Shown here in pieces: positions 1 to 7,695 of a stretch of DNA of 64,000 nt. The stretch spans positions 1 through 64,000 of the forward strand of contig UQXI01000005.1 of the NCBI GenBank assembly GCA_900544975.1. Direction: 5' to 3'. The number at the start of each line of letters is the position of its first letter. Within the stretch, counting starts at the first letter, position 1. The DNA comes from an uncultured Eubacteriales bacterium. GTDB lineage: Bacteria; Bacillota; Clostridia; Oscillospirales; Oscillospiraceae. Below the pieces are notes generated by a model. It made no database searches. It was not told the DNA's origin and worked only from the letters and a program-made list of their open reading frames with translations. Made by a program: the position numbers and the translations under genes.

Positions 1-349
1 GGTGTTGCCATAGGAAATGGCCTTAGATTTCCCGCTTAGCGGAGCATTAATATGAAATCACATGTCGGATAATTCCGAACATCTTCCCTCCCGCCGTAGG
101 GGCGGACCCGTGTGTCCGCCCGTGGTAGGCATTGCGAATTCGCCCAAAATGGGAGGAAACCATACAATGTTCCCGCCGGGCGGACACATAGGTCCGCCCC
201 TACGGTCAAATACCAAGGTAGTGCGCAAGCGGGCTCTGCGGTGTTGCCATAGGAAATGGCCTTAGATTTCCCGCTTAGCGGAGCATTAATATGACATTAC
301 ATGTCGGATAATTCCGAACATCTTCCCTCCCGCCGTAGGGGCGGACCCA
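1..349. repeat. Direct repeat of about 110 bp
   Basis: Bases 1-109 recur almost unchanged at 240-348. Each copy begins GGTGTTGCCATAGGAAATGG and runs into GTAGGGGCGGACC. Only a few bases differ between the copies. Each is the left flank of a GGGGCGGACC inverted-repeat element, so flank plus element was duplicated in tandem. No coding sequence is supported here. Confidence 0.85.
96..203. repeat. GGGGCGGACC inverted-repeat element, copy a (intact)
   Basis: The element opens with GTAGGGGCGGACC and TGTCCGCCCG, and closes with the inverse, CGGGCGGACA and GGTCCGCCCCTAC. The arms are about 27 bp with few mismatches. The 54-nt middle carries the palindrome GCGAATTCGC. It could fold into one long hairpin. 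Other copies lie in at least four more intergenic regions of the window. It encodes no protein and has the look of a non-autonomous mobile or BIME-like element. Confidence 0.8.
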
Positions 350-478
350 ATGCCAACAGGTTAAGAGGAGAACAGCCGGAAAGAGAAGCCAAGGAAAACA
401 TTTACCCTTGTAAATTGCGCTTTATTGACGATTTTTGGGCACCTGTTTCACCTTGCCGTTCTTAACCTGTTGGCATTG
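348..478. mobile_element. MITE-like element with 19-bp terminal inverted repeats
   Basis: The ends are perfect inverted repeats, CAATGCCAACAGGTTAAGA at 348-366 and its complement at 460-478. The flanks GGGGCGGACC (338-347) and GGGGCGGACC (479-488) form a 10-bp target duplication. The 131-bp element has no open frame of useful length, so it would need a transposase in trans. It sits in the left arm of repeat copy b. The duplicated target and terminal repeats are seen directly; its transposase family is unknown. Confidence 0.75.
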
Positions 479-573
479 GGGGCGGACCCATGTGTCCGCC
501 CGTGGTAGGCATTACGAATTCGCCCAAAATGAAAGGAAACCGTACAATATTTCCGCTAGGTGGACACATAGGT

Positions 574-637
574 CAATGCTACAAACTTAAGGCAGCTCTA
601 CCTGTCACTGCAGAGCTGCCTTAAGTTTGTAGCATTG
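574..637. mobile_element. 64-bp perfect palindrome inserted in a repeat
   Basis: Two 26-nt arms starting CAATGCTACAAACTTAAGG are exact complements around a 12-nt loop (600-611). The palindrome interrupts the right arm of repeat copy b, splitting ...ATAGGT from GTCCGC and duplicating only GT or GGT. Its CAATGC/GCATTG tips match those of the neighbouring MITE-like element, although the interiors differ. It is not followed by a T run, so a terminator role is unlikely. Confidence 0.65.
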
Positions 638-812
638 GTCCGCATGTCCGCCCGGCGGAGAGATGTTGCGGTTTGTGTTTGTATCGGGCGAATTCGTAAC
701 GCCACCCTCGGTCGGCGACTTTTTATGGCAATTGTTCCTAGGACTATAAATTTGGTGCAGTATCCACTATTATAAGAGGGTATCCCTATTTCATAGTAAA
801 GGAGCAAGAAAG

Positions 813-1163
813 ATGACAGAACCAATGGAACGCGAATTGGAAGAGCTGCTGTATCAGATGGGGATTTATCTGGTACAATCCGGCTACGGCATTGTGGCGG
901 AGGCTGCGAGACTGGCGGTGGAGGAGCCAGGTCGGCTGAAAAGCCTGATGCAGGAATTCTATCCGGAGGTAGGAGCACGCTGCAATTGTGCATGGAGCTG
1001 TGTCGAGCGAAGCATTCGGGGCACAGCCACCCGGGCATGGGAGAGCAACGCAAAGCTGCTGTCCAGCATGGCGGGCAGGGAAATCACCCAACCGCCGACA
1101 GCAGGGGATTTCCTCTGCATTTTGCGCCACTGCCTGATGAAGAAGAGGGACCCTGAAGTGTAA
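813..1163 (+). CDS. Spo0A C-terminal-domain-only protein
   Basis: This 116-residue protein consists almost entirely of a domain resembling the DNA-binding effector domain of the sporulation regulator Spo0A. The region from ELLYQMGIYLVQSGYG to VERSIRGTATRAW matches the Spo0A pattern of IGV..H.KGY, LYPD.AK and VERAIRHAIEVAW, and PTAGDFLCIL matches its C-terminal PTNSEFIAMV. There is no receiver domain, so no phosphorylation control is expected. Start ATG 813 follows AAAGGAG by 8 nt. It is monocistronic and sits between repeats. A paralogue lies at 34921. It may bind 0A-like boxes or only share the fold; the role is unknown. Confidence 0.75.
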   Translation: MTEPMERELEELLYQMGIYLVQSGYGIVAEAARLAVEEPGRLKSLMQEFYPEVGARCNCAWSCVERSIRGTATRAWESNAKLLSSMAGREITQPPTAGDFLCILRHCLMKKRDPEV

Positions 1164-1786
1164 ATCGAGACCGGGCCTGCTGCGGGAAAATGGGACGGGA
1201 GCTGCGCGTTGCACCTTTGGGGATACGGGTACAGCAGATATGTGGACCTCCTTCTGTGGCCTTCGCAGCAGGCCTACGGGGAATAAGGCATTTTGGATCT
1301 GAGAATACTTTCTGATAACGCGCTGTTTCAATAGATCTATGGCCTGTCCCCTGTGACAGAGGAGAGTATCGAGGTGTTGGGCCAGAAAATGGGGGACGGC
1401 AAACGGGTATCCAAGAGGGAATGGTCTTGACTGTTCCGCCTGGCAGAAAGTGGAGGCCTGCAGAAGGCGGAAGGTGATGTGAGCGGAGCGGTCAAGACCG
1501 CTCCCTACGCGCCTCCGGTTCCCTGCCGAGTGAACGGCCAGGAGCGCCCATGTCAGGCGTTCGCCTGCGTAGGGAACGGTCTTGACCGTTCCGTCTGGCA
1601 AGAACGGAAGGTCTACAGAAGGCGGAAGGTGATACGAGCGGAGCGGTCAAGACCGCTCCCTACGTACATCCAGGTGGTTGTCTCAAATGAATCACGTCGC
1701 CCCATCGGGGAGCAATTCTGTGCGTTGCAGGAATTGCTCCCCGATGGGGCGATTTTGCATTTCACAGAGGTTTTACAAGAACATGC
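1164..1786. other. Non-coding stretch with inverted and direct repeats
   Basis: No convincing gene is seen. An 11-bp inverted repeat GGCCTGCTGCG (1175-1185) faces CGCAGCAGGCC (1264-1274) across a 78-nt loop. A second repeat family, built round GGAACGGTCTTGACCGTTCC, occurs as two direct copies of about 95 bp (about 1416-1508 and 1566-1666). Each ends in GAGCGGAGCGGTCAAGACCG, and related sequences recur near 52195, 54103, 62567 and 62870. Confidence 0.6.
1696..1753. repeat. Perfect 21-bp hairpin upstream of pst
   Basis: CGCCCCATCGGGGAGCAATTC (1698-1718 with its complement at 1731-1751) forms a long stem with a 12-nt loop. ATTTTGC follows. It lies about 35 nt before the pst promoter. It could be a terminator of an upstream transcript or another palindromic insertion like 574-637, whose loop is also 12 nt. 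Confidence 0.6.
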
Positions 1787-1815
1787 TTGGGAATTTTACC
1801 GGGGCAGTCTACAAT
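1787..1815 (+). promoter_or_regulatory. Probable pst operon promoter
   Basis: TTGGGA (1787-1792), a 17-nt spacer and TACAAT (1810-1815) fit a vegetative promoter about 75 nt before the pstS start. No clear Pho box was recognised. Confidence 0.5.
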
Positions 1816-1891
1816 GAAGCCATACCCTAAAACTTGATAACGAGCGGCAAATCGGGAAATACTACCCGTGCCGGAAAGAAAGGAAATGGAT

Positions 1892-2764
1892 ATGCGTATT
1901 TGCAAAAAAACAACCGCTCTGGTTTTGACCGGAGCCGCGATTCTGTTGGGTATGGCTGGCTGTGGGACCTCGAATCCGGGCACTGGTGCACGGGATGGGG
2001 ACATCAGCATCGTTGCCCGGGAAGAGGGATCTGGAACACGGGGGGCCTTTGTGGAGATCATGGGCGTTGTGGACGCCGATGGGGTGGACGCCACCGTACA
2101 GACGGCGGAGGTGGTGAACTCCACAGCAGTGGTGACACAGACGGTGGTTGGGGATCCCGCCGCCATTGGTTATATCTCTATGGGTTCCTTGGACAGTACC
2201 GTCAAGGCCCTGGCGGTGGACGGCGTTGCGGCTACGGTAGAACATGTGAGAGACGGCTCCTATGTGGTGTCCCGTCCCTTCCACATCTGCTACCGGGAAG
2301 ATGGTCTCACGGATCTGGGGAGAGACTTTATAAAGTTTATCCTGAGCGCCGAAGGCCAGGCCATCGTGGGTGAAAAATACATCGCTGTAGAGGAGGATGC
2401 CGGGGAGTACACCCCTTCCGGCATGACGGGGAACCTGTCTGTCAATGGCTCCACCTCGGTGGGGCCTGTGATGATGGAGCTGGCGGAGGCGTATAGGAGC
2501 TGGAACCCTGGCGTTACCATCGATGTGCAGCAGACCGGATCTGGAGCGGGGATTACCGCCACGTTGGAGGGTACCTGCGAAATCGGGATGAGTTCCCGGG
2601 ACTTGAAAGCGGAGGAGCTGGCTCAGGGATTGACCTCTGTACAGATTGCCCTGGATGGCATTGCGGTCATCGTCAATCAGGAGAATCCGGTGACCGGTCT
2701 CACCACCCAACAGATCCGGGACATTTTCCTGGGCAACGTCACCCGCTGGTCTGAATTGGGGTAA
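1892..2764 (+). CDS. pstS: PstS-like phosphate-binding lipoprotein, halves in swapped order
   Basis: This is the extracellular phosphate receptor for the ABC importer encoded downstream. The N-terminus has a lipoprotein signal with GMAGC as lipobox, so the protein should be membrane-tethered. The body starts with the segment that is C-terminal in classic PstS (IVAREEGSGTRGAF, AIGYISMGSLD, SRPFHICY, IKFILSAEGQ). It then continues with the segment that is normally N-terminal (VNGSTSVGPVMMELAEAY, GSGAGITATLEG, IGMSSRDLK, LDGIAVIVNQENP) and ends at TRWSELG. The domain is therefore circularly permuted. Start ATG 1892 is chosen because AAGGA lies 7 nt upstream; ATG 1886 would overlap that site. First gene of pstSCAB-phoU. 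Confidence 0.85.
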   Translation: MRICKKTTALVLTGAAILLGMAGCGTSNPGTGARDGDISIVAREEGSGTRGAFVEIMGVVDADGVDATVQTAEVVNSTAVVTQTVVGDPAAIGYISMGSLDSTVKALAVDGVAATVEHVRDGSYVVSRPFHICYREDGLTDLGRDFIKFILSAEGQAIVGEKYIAVEEDAGEYTPSGMTGNLSVNGSTSVGPVMMELAEAYRSWNPGVTIDVQQTGSGAGITATLEGTCEIGMSSRDLKAEELAQGLTSVQIALDGIAVIVNQENPVTGLTTQQIRDIFLGNVTRWSELG

Positions 2765-2815
2765 GCCTTGCCACAGCCGTCTGTGGCGGAGCGCTGTGAC
2801 AGGAAAGGAGAGGCT

Positions 2816-3688
2816 ATGCAGAAACGATTCAGAGTTCGGTCCGTTTTCAATCGAGAGCAAGGAATGCACCTGGTGTTCCTGTTGACTGCCTGTGTGTCCA
2901 TTGCGGCGGTGGTGTTGATCTGCGCGTATTTGCTGGGAAACGGCATCCCCACCATTGCAGAGATTGGACTGGGGAACTTCTTTGGGCGGGTCTGGAAGCC
3001 CAGCAAGGACCTCTATGGCATTTTCCCCATGATTGTGGGCAGCATCTATGTCACTGCCGGCGCCATTGCCATTGGGGTGCCCATTGGCCTGCTCACTGCC
3101 GTCTATCTGGCCCGCTTTTGCCCCCCGGGGCTGTATCGGGTGGTCAAACCGGCAGTGGATCTGATGGCTGGGATTCCTTCCATTGTGTATGGCTTTTTCG
3201 GCCTAGTGGTCATTGTGCCTCTGGTGCAGCAGCTCACCGGAACCTCTGGAAAGGGACTGCTGACAGCCTCGGTGCTGCTGGGAATCATGATTTTACCCAC
3301 CATTGTGGGGGTGGCTGAAACCTCCATCCGGGCAGTGCCGGAGAGCTATTATGAGGGCTCCCTGGCCCTGGGCGCCACCCATGGGCGGAGCGTATTTTTT
3401 GCTCAGCTGCCGGCGGCAACCTCTGGGGTGATGTCCGGTGTGATCTTGGGCGTGGGCCGGGCCATTGGAGAGACCATGGCAGTCATTATGATTGCCGGCA
3501 ACCAACCCATCATGCCACGGGGTCTCCTGGCGGGGTTGCGGACCATGACGGCCAACGTGGTCCTGGAAATGGGCTATGCCTCCGGCCTCCACCGGCGGGC
3601 CCTGATTGCCACCGGGGTGGTGCTGTTTGTGTTCATCCTCATCATCAACACCTGCTTCTCACTTCTGAAACGGAGGGATTCCAGATGA
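2816..3688 (+). CDS. pstC: Phosphate ABC transporter permease PstC
   Basis: This is one of two membrane permeases of the high-affinity phosphate importer. The 290-residue protein has about six hydrophobic segments, the first at residues 20-42, and the binding-protein-dependent permease core with VDLMAGIPSIVYGFFGL and the EAA-type loop (VPESYYEGSLALGATHGRS) that contacts PstB. Start ATG 2816 follows GGAAAGGAG. The stop overlaps the pstA start by 4 nt (ATGA), indicating translational coupling. Confidence 0.95.
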   Translation: MQKRFRVRSVFNREQGMHLVFLLTACVSIAAVVLICAYLLGNGIPTIAEIGLGNFFGRVWKPSKDLYGIFPMIVGSIYVTAGAIAIGVPIGLLTAVYLARFCPPGLYRVVKPAVDLMAGIPSIVYGFFGLVVIVPLVQQLTGTSGKGLLTASVLLGIMILPTIVGVAETSIRAVPESYYEGSLALGATHGRSVFFAQLPAATSGVMSGVILGVGRAIGETMAVIMIAGNQPIMPRGLLAGLRTMTANVVLEMGYASGLHRRALIATGVVLFVFILIINTCFSLLKRRDSR

Positions 3689-4635
3689 AAGCCGTGCCAA
3701 AGAAGGACGAAGGTGTGTTCCACAGGAAAGGTCGGACGGCGGCGGAGATTATGGCAACCTCCAGGCGGCAAATGATGAGCTCCTGGGTGCTGACCGCCCT
3801 GGTGCGGCTGGCGGCGGCCTTGTCGGTGCTCATTGTGGTGATTTTGATCGGATATATTCTGGTGACCGGTATACCCCATCTGCGGTGGGACCTGTTTGCC
3901 TGGGAATACACCACCCAGAATCAATCTATGATGCCAGCCCTGGTGAACACTGTCTGTATGACCTTGCTGACGTTGCTGGTGGCGGTGCCCATTGGCGTGT
4001 GTGCGGCCATTTACCTGGCGGAGTACGCCAAGCGGGGCAACCGGTTGGTGAAGCTGGTCCGGCTGACGGCCGAGACCCTGGCGGGCATTCCCTCCATTGT
4101 GTATGGCCTGTTCGGCTATGTGTTTTTTAACATTGCCTGCGGCTGGAGCTTCTCGCTGCTGGCCGGCGCTATGACTTTGGCCATGATGATTCTGCCCCTC
4201 ATTCTGCGGACCACGGAGGAAGCCCTGCGATCGGTACCGGATTCCTTCCGGGAAGGGTCCTTCGGCCTGGGGGCAGGCCGACTGCGGACGGTGTTTTGTG
4301 TCATTCTGCCGCCCGCCATGCCCGGAATCCTGGCCGGCGTGGTGCTGAGCGTTGGGCGAATTGTGGGGGAGAGCGCGGCTCTGATTTTTACGGCCGGATC
4401 CGGAACGGCCAATCTGGCGTTTGGGAAAACCGGCGTTTTTTGGAAGGATCTGTTCGCCCCACTCTTTCAGTCGACCCGTACGCTGTCGGTCCACATGTAT
4501 AACCTGATGACGGAAGGCCTGTATGTGAACCAGGCGCGCGCCACGGCGGTGGTGCTGCTGGGTTTGGTCATCGGGATCAATGGACTGTCTGCCCTGGTCG
4601 CCAAGCGGCTGACCCGGGGAAAGGAGGGAACATGA
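3685..4635 (+). CDS. pstA: Phosphate ABC transporter permease PstA
   Basis: This is the second permease subunit, 316 residues, pairing with PstC. A cytoplasmic N-terminus of about 35 residues is followed by six predicted membrane segments. ETLAGIPSIVYGLFGY and the EAA loop VPDSFREGSFGLGAGRLRT mark the family. It is coupled by ATGA overlaps to pstC upstream and pstB downstream. Confidence 0.95.
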   Translation: MKAVPKKDEGVFHRKGRTAAEIMATSRRQMMSSWVLTALVRLAAALSVLIVVILIGYILVTGIPHLRWDLFAWEYTTQNQSMMPALVNTVCMTLLTLLVAVPIGVCAAIYLAEYAKRGNRLVKLVRLTAETLAGIPSIVYGLFGYVFFNIACGWSFSLLAGAMTLAMMILPLILRTTEEALRSVPDSFREGSFGLGAGRLRTVFCVILPPAMPGILAGVVLSVGRIVGESAALIFTAGSGTANLAFGKTGVFWKDLFAPLFQSTRTLSVHMYNLMTEGLYVNQARATAVVLLGLVIGINGLSALVAKRLTRGKEGT

Positions 4636-5423
4636 TGAATACGGAACAAACCCCCAACCACCGTCCCATAGGGCGGGCCAAGCTGGAGGTTGAGAAACTG
4701 AACCTGTTTTACGGGGACTTCCAGGCGCTGAAGCAGATCAGCCTCCGGATCCCGGAGAAGGAGATTACGGCCTTCATTGGTCCCTCTGGCTGTGGCAAGT
4801 CCACCCTGCTGAAAACCCTGAACCGGATGAACGACCTGGTAGAGGGGTGCCGGATCGAGGGAACCGTGCGCCTGGATGGGCAGGATATTTACGGCAGTAT
4901 GGATGTGAACACCCTGCGCCGCCGGGTGGGGATGGTGTTTCAAAAGCCCAACCCCTTCCCCATGAGCATCTATGACAACATCGCCTACGGTCCCAGGACC
5001 CACGGTGTCCGGAAAAAAGCCATGCTGGACGAAATCGTGGAGCGGTCCCTGCGTCAGGCGGCCATTTGGGAGGATCTGAAGGACCGGCTCAAGAAAAGCG
5101 CCTTGGGTCTGTCCGGCGGCCAGCAGCAGCGTCTGTGCATCGCCCGGGCGCTGGCGGTGGAGCCGGAGGTGCTCCTCATGGATGAGCCCACCTCTGCCCT
5201 GGACCCCATCTCCACAGCAAAAATTGAGGACCTGGCGGCGGAGCTGAAAAAGCAATTCACCATCGTCATAGTCACCCACAATATGCAGCAGGCGGTCCGG
5301 ATTTCCGACCGTACAGCCTTTTTCCTCCTGGGGGAGATGGTGGAGTTTGGGGCGACAGAATCCCTGTTTGCCATGCCCCAGGACAAGCGGACCGAGGACT
5401 ACATTACCGGGAGGTTTGGATGA
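4632..5423 (+). CDS. pstB: Phosphate import ATP-binding protein PstB
   Basis: This ATPase powers PstCA. In its 263 residues can be seen Walker A GPSGCGKST, the PstB-typical MVFQKPNPFPMSIYDNIAYG (Q-loop), signature LSGGQQQR, Walker B VLLMDEPTSALDP and the switch histidine in IVTHNMQQA. The start overlaps pstA by 4 nt and the stop overlaps phoU by 4 nt. Length and motifs are standard. Confidence 0.97.
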   Translation: MMNTEQTPNHRPIGRAKLEVEKLNLFYGDFQALKQISLRIPEKEITAFIGPSGCGKSTLLKTLNRMNDLVEGCRIEGTVRLDGQDIYGSMDVNTLRRRVGMVFQKPNPFPMSIYDNIAYGPRTHGVRKKAMLDEIVERSLRQAAIWEDLKDRLKKSALGLSGGQQQRLCIARALAVEPEVLLMDEPTSALDPISTAKIEDLAAELKKQFTIVIVTHNMQQAVRISDRTAFFLLGEMVEFGATESLFAMPQDKRTEDYITGRFG

Positions 5424-6064
5424 TGCGCAACCGCTTTGACCAGCAGCTGGAACAGCTGCACGCCGATCTGATCACCATGGGGAACCTGTGTGAAACGGCC
5501 ATTGCCGCGGCGGTGGATGCAGCCACCAAAGGCGATGAGGCAATGGCGAAGGCTGCTATAGCAGACGACAGCAAAATCGATGAAATGGAGCGGTCCATTG
5601 AGCACCTGTGCCTGAAGCTGCTGCTCCAGCAGCAGCCGGTGGCCCGGGACCTCCGGACCATTTCCTCCGCCCTTAAAATGATATCCGACATGGAGCGCAT
5701 TGGAGATCAGGCCACAGACATTGCGGAAATTGCCCGGTTTATCCGGGGCAGGCACCAGCAGACCAATGAGACTCTGCGTACCATGGCGGAGGAAGCCATT
5801 TCCATGGTTCAAGAAGCGGTTCGGAGCTTTGTAGAGCGGGATTTGGCCTTGGCCCGGAAGGTCATAGACGACGATGACGTGGTAGACCGGCTCTTTGACG
5901 AGACCAAGACGCGGCTCATCACCTTCATCGCTCAGGATGGGGCCAATGGGGAGTATTACCTGGACCTGCTGATGATTGCCAAATACCTGGAGCGCATCGG
6001 GGACCATGCCACCAACATTGCAGAGTGGGTCCTGTTTTCCATCACAGGCCGGCACGAAAACTGA
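5420..6064 (+). CDS. phoU: Phosphate-signalling protein PhoU
   Basis: This 214-residue all-helical protein has two PhoU repeats, each with the metal-binding E/DxxxD pattern (MERIGDQATDIAE near residues 92-104 and LERIGDHATNIAE near 190-202). PhoU modulates the Pst transporter and, where present, the PhoR kinase. No two-component pair is encoded here. It is the last gene of the operon. A second PhoU domain is fused to the Na/Pi symporter at 25770. Confidence 0.95.
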   Translation: MMRNRFDQQLEQLHADLITMGNLCETAIAAAVDAATKGDEAMAKAAIADDSKIDEMERSIEHLCLKLLLQQQPVARDLRTISSALKMISDMERIGDQATDIAEIARFIRGRHQQTNETLRTMAEEAISMVQEAVRSFVERDLALARKVIDDDDVVDRLFDETKTRLITFIAQDGANGEYYLDLLMIAKYLERIGDHATNIAEWVLFSITGRHEN

Positions 6065-6106
6065 AGCTGCCACAGGCCGGTATTTACATCGGTGTGGTAT
6101 CTCATG

Positions 6107-6163
6107 CCTCCATGGAGGGAGGACTGGAAGGGGGATCCCTTTCCAGTCTACGCTCCATGGAGG
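6107..6163. repeat. Nested hairpin after phoU
   Basis: CCTCCATGGAG (6107-6117) pairs with CTCCATGGAGG (6153-6163). Inside, GACTGGAA pairs with TTTCCAGTC. There is no T run, so it is a structured 3' region rather than a classic terminator. Confidence 0.5.
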
Positions 6164-6252
6164 AGCTGACGGCCCAAACTGGCGGCCGGCATCCGTATCC
6201 AATGCCGGATGCGGTGGAACCGCCGATTGGGCGATATTGAAGGTACATTCAA

Positions 6253-6297
6253 GGCCTGCATGGGATGGGGATATGCCCAACCATGCAGGCCCGTTTC
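6253..6297. terminator. Terminator between convergent phoU and galT
   Basis: An 11-bp stem GGCCTGCATGG/CCATGCAGGCC followed by CGTTTCTTA on the plus strand. It lies between the convergent phoU and galT and probably serves the pst operon. Confidence 0.6.
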
Positions 6298-7692
6298 TTA
6301 CCAGGTTCCGCCGACCGTGGTGAGGAAGCGGCGGAAGGTGGCCTGTCCTTCGGCGGTGTGGGGGAAGGCGCTGGCATCCTCCAGGATGTGAGAGAAGACC
6401 TTGCCGGTCTCCCGCAGAAGGATCTCTCGAGTGGTTGCGGCGGTGAAGACGTATTGTCCCTTGAGCCGGTCGATCCAGTCGGCATGTTTGGCCAGGACAG
6501 GATCGGACCGAATGTCCTTCCGCTTCAAAATGGCTTCTTCCAGACTGGCCAGCTCGGCTTTCAGCGGAGCGGGCAGCACGGCAAGCCCCATCACTTCTGT
6601 GAGCCCCGGGGCTTCCCCCAACATGTGGGGGTGTTCGGAATGGGATGCCTCCAGAGGGAGGGGTTCCGCTGTCAGGTGATGCAACAGAATCAGGTCCAGC
6701 ACGAAACGGCCGTCCTGTTGACGGGCAGTGGCAGCGGCCGTGTTGCGGGGAGTGCCGCCGGCTTCGGCGGGACGGGAGCTACCATTGTCAGAATTGCCCT
6801 GCCAGGTGTTCAGGATGTGGTCAGCCAGTTCAATCAGAGGCTCTGGCTCGGCGCTTTGCAAACGCAGCACGGGCAAGGGCCAGTGGACGGCGCCCACCTC
6901 TACCTGAGGGAACGCCGGGAAAGAGAGGGTCTGCTCCACAGGGGCTCTGAAGAGGGCGAATTCACACTGGCCCCCCAGGAAGTGTTCCTGTTCCGAAGCA
7001 GGGGTGTCCGATAAGGACAATTCTGCATTGCAGGCCAGAAAATAATGAGGGAATTGCTCTACAAACTCCAGAAGTTTGGAGAAACTGGCGGTGTCAAGGG
7101 CCATGGGAGTAGGCCGGGCGGGAAAGACGGTGCAGTGTTCTTTATAGTATGGGTCTGAAGCATACCGGAGGAACCAATCCTCCCCCTGGAGTCGGAGGGG
7201 AAGGGGCCGGTCATTTTGCCGACCTACACGGCTGCAATGCTCTTCGGGGTGGAACGTCAGATCCAGAGTCCCATAAGGACTCCGGGAGGTCCAGTGCAGT
7301 TGCTTGGCGACCCGATCCCGGCGAATGTAGTTGGTATCCTGGCACACCTGGTAATACCAACTGGTAGCGGAGGCCGGGTCTTCGGCATACCGAGCCCGGA
7401 AACCGGCGAGAATCTCCCGGGGGAAGGGAGTGAGGGCCCCCATCAGTCTGCTGTCAAAGAGATCCCGGGCGGCGGCATGATCCTGGCACAGGCCTTGCCC
7501 GCAGGCGTAGTCCAGCAAACCCTTCAAGATTTCCTCCAGCGCTTCGGGCTGAGGCGCTTCTGAGGGAGGGCAGCTGTCCAGCTGGAGCAGGTCCAGAAGT
7601 TTGTTTCGCGCCACATCGTAGTCCTCCGGCTGGGTTAGCCCGCGCTTTGTGGCGTAGGAGACCAGAGCGTCTATGTAGGTAGCAATGTTCAT
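6298..7692 (-). CDS. galT: Class II galactose-1-phosphate uridylyltransferase, altered active site
   Basis: This is the Leloir-pathway enzyme family that exchanges UMP between UDP-glucose and galactose-1-phosphate. The 464-residue protein has the class II N-terminus (YIDALVSYATKRGL, YDVARNKLLDLL) and WYYQVCQDTNYIRRDR, YYKEHC and HYFLACNAEL. Where class II enzymes usually show SHDHFQGG, this one reads SEQEHFLGG. The presumed nucleophile His237 is kept, but the preceding His is Gln and the following Gln is Leu; the PIVGGSIL stretch before it is also lost. It may be impaired or have another substrate. It lies 3 nt after galK in one operon. galE and galM are not nearby. Confidence 0.8.
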   Translation of the reverse strand: MNIATYIDALVSYATKRGLTQPEDYDVARNKLLDLLQLDSCPPSEAPQPEALEEILKGLLDYACGQGLCQDHAAARDLFDSRLMGALTPFPREILAGFRARYAEDPASATSWYYQVCQDTNYIRRDRVAKQLHWTSRSPYGTLDLTFHPEEHCSRVGRQNDRPLPLRLQGEDWFLRYASDPYYKEHCTVFPARPTPMALDTASFSKLLEFVEQFPHYFLACNAELSLSDTPASEQEHFLGGQCEFALFRAPVEQTLSFPAFPQVEVGAVHWPLPVLRLQSAEPEPLIELADHILNTWQGNSDNGSSRPAEAGGTPRNTAAATARQQDGRFVLDLILLHHLTAEPLPLEASHSEHPHMLGEAPGLTEVMGLAVLPAPLKAELASLEEAILKRKDIRSDPVLAKHADWIDRLKGQYVFTAATTREILLRETGKVFSHILEDASAFPHTAEGQATFRRFLTTVGGTW

Positions 7693-7695
7693 GGT

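Larger units (their letters stand above)
335..652. repeat. GGGGCGGACC inverted-repeat element, copy b (interrupted twice)
   Basis: This has the same arms and GCGAATTCGC-like centre as copy a, but is split by two unrelated palindromic insertions at 348-478 and 574-637. The right arm after the second insertion is degenerate. Without the insertions the unit would be about 120 bp. Confidence 0.75.

Noticed and set aside
96..652. CRISPR array
   Set aside because: Repeats are irregularly spaced inverted pairs with related, not unique, spacers, and no cas gene is nearby.
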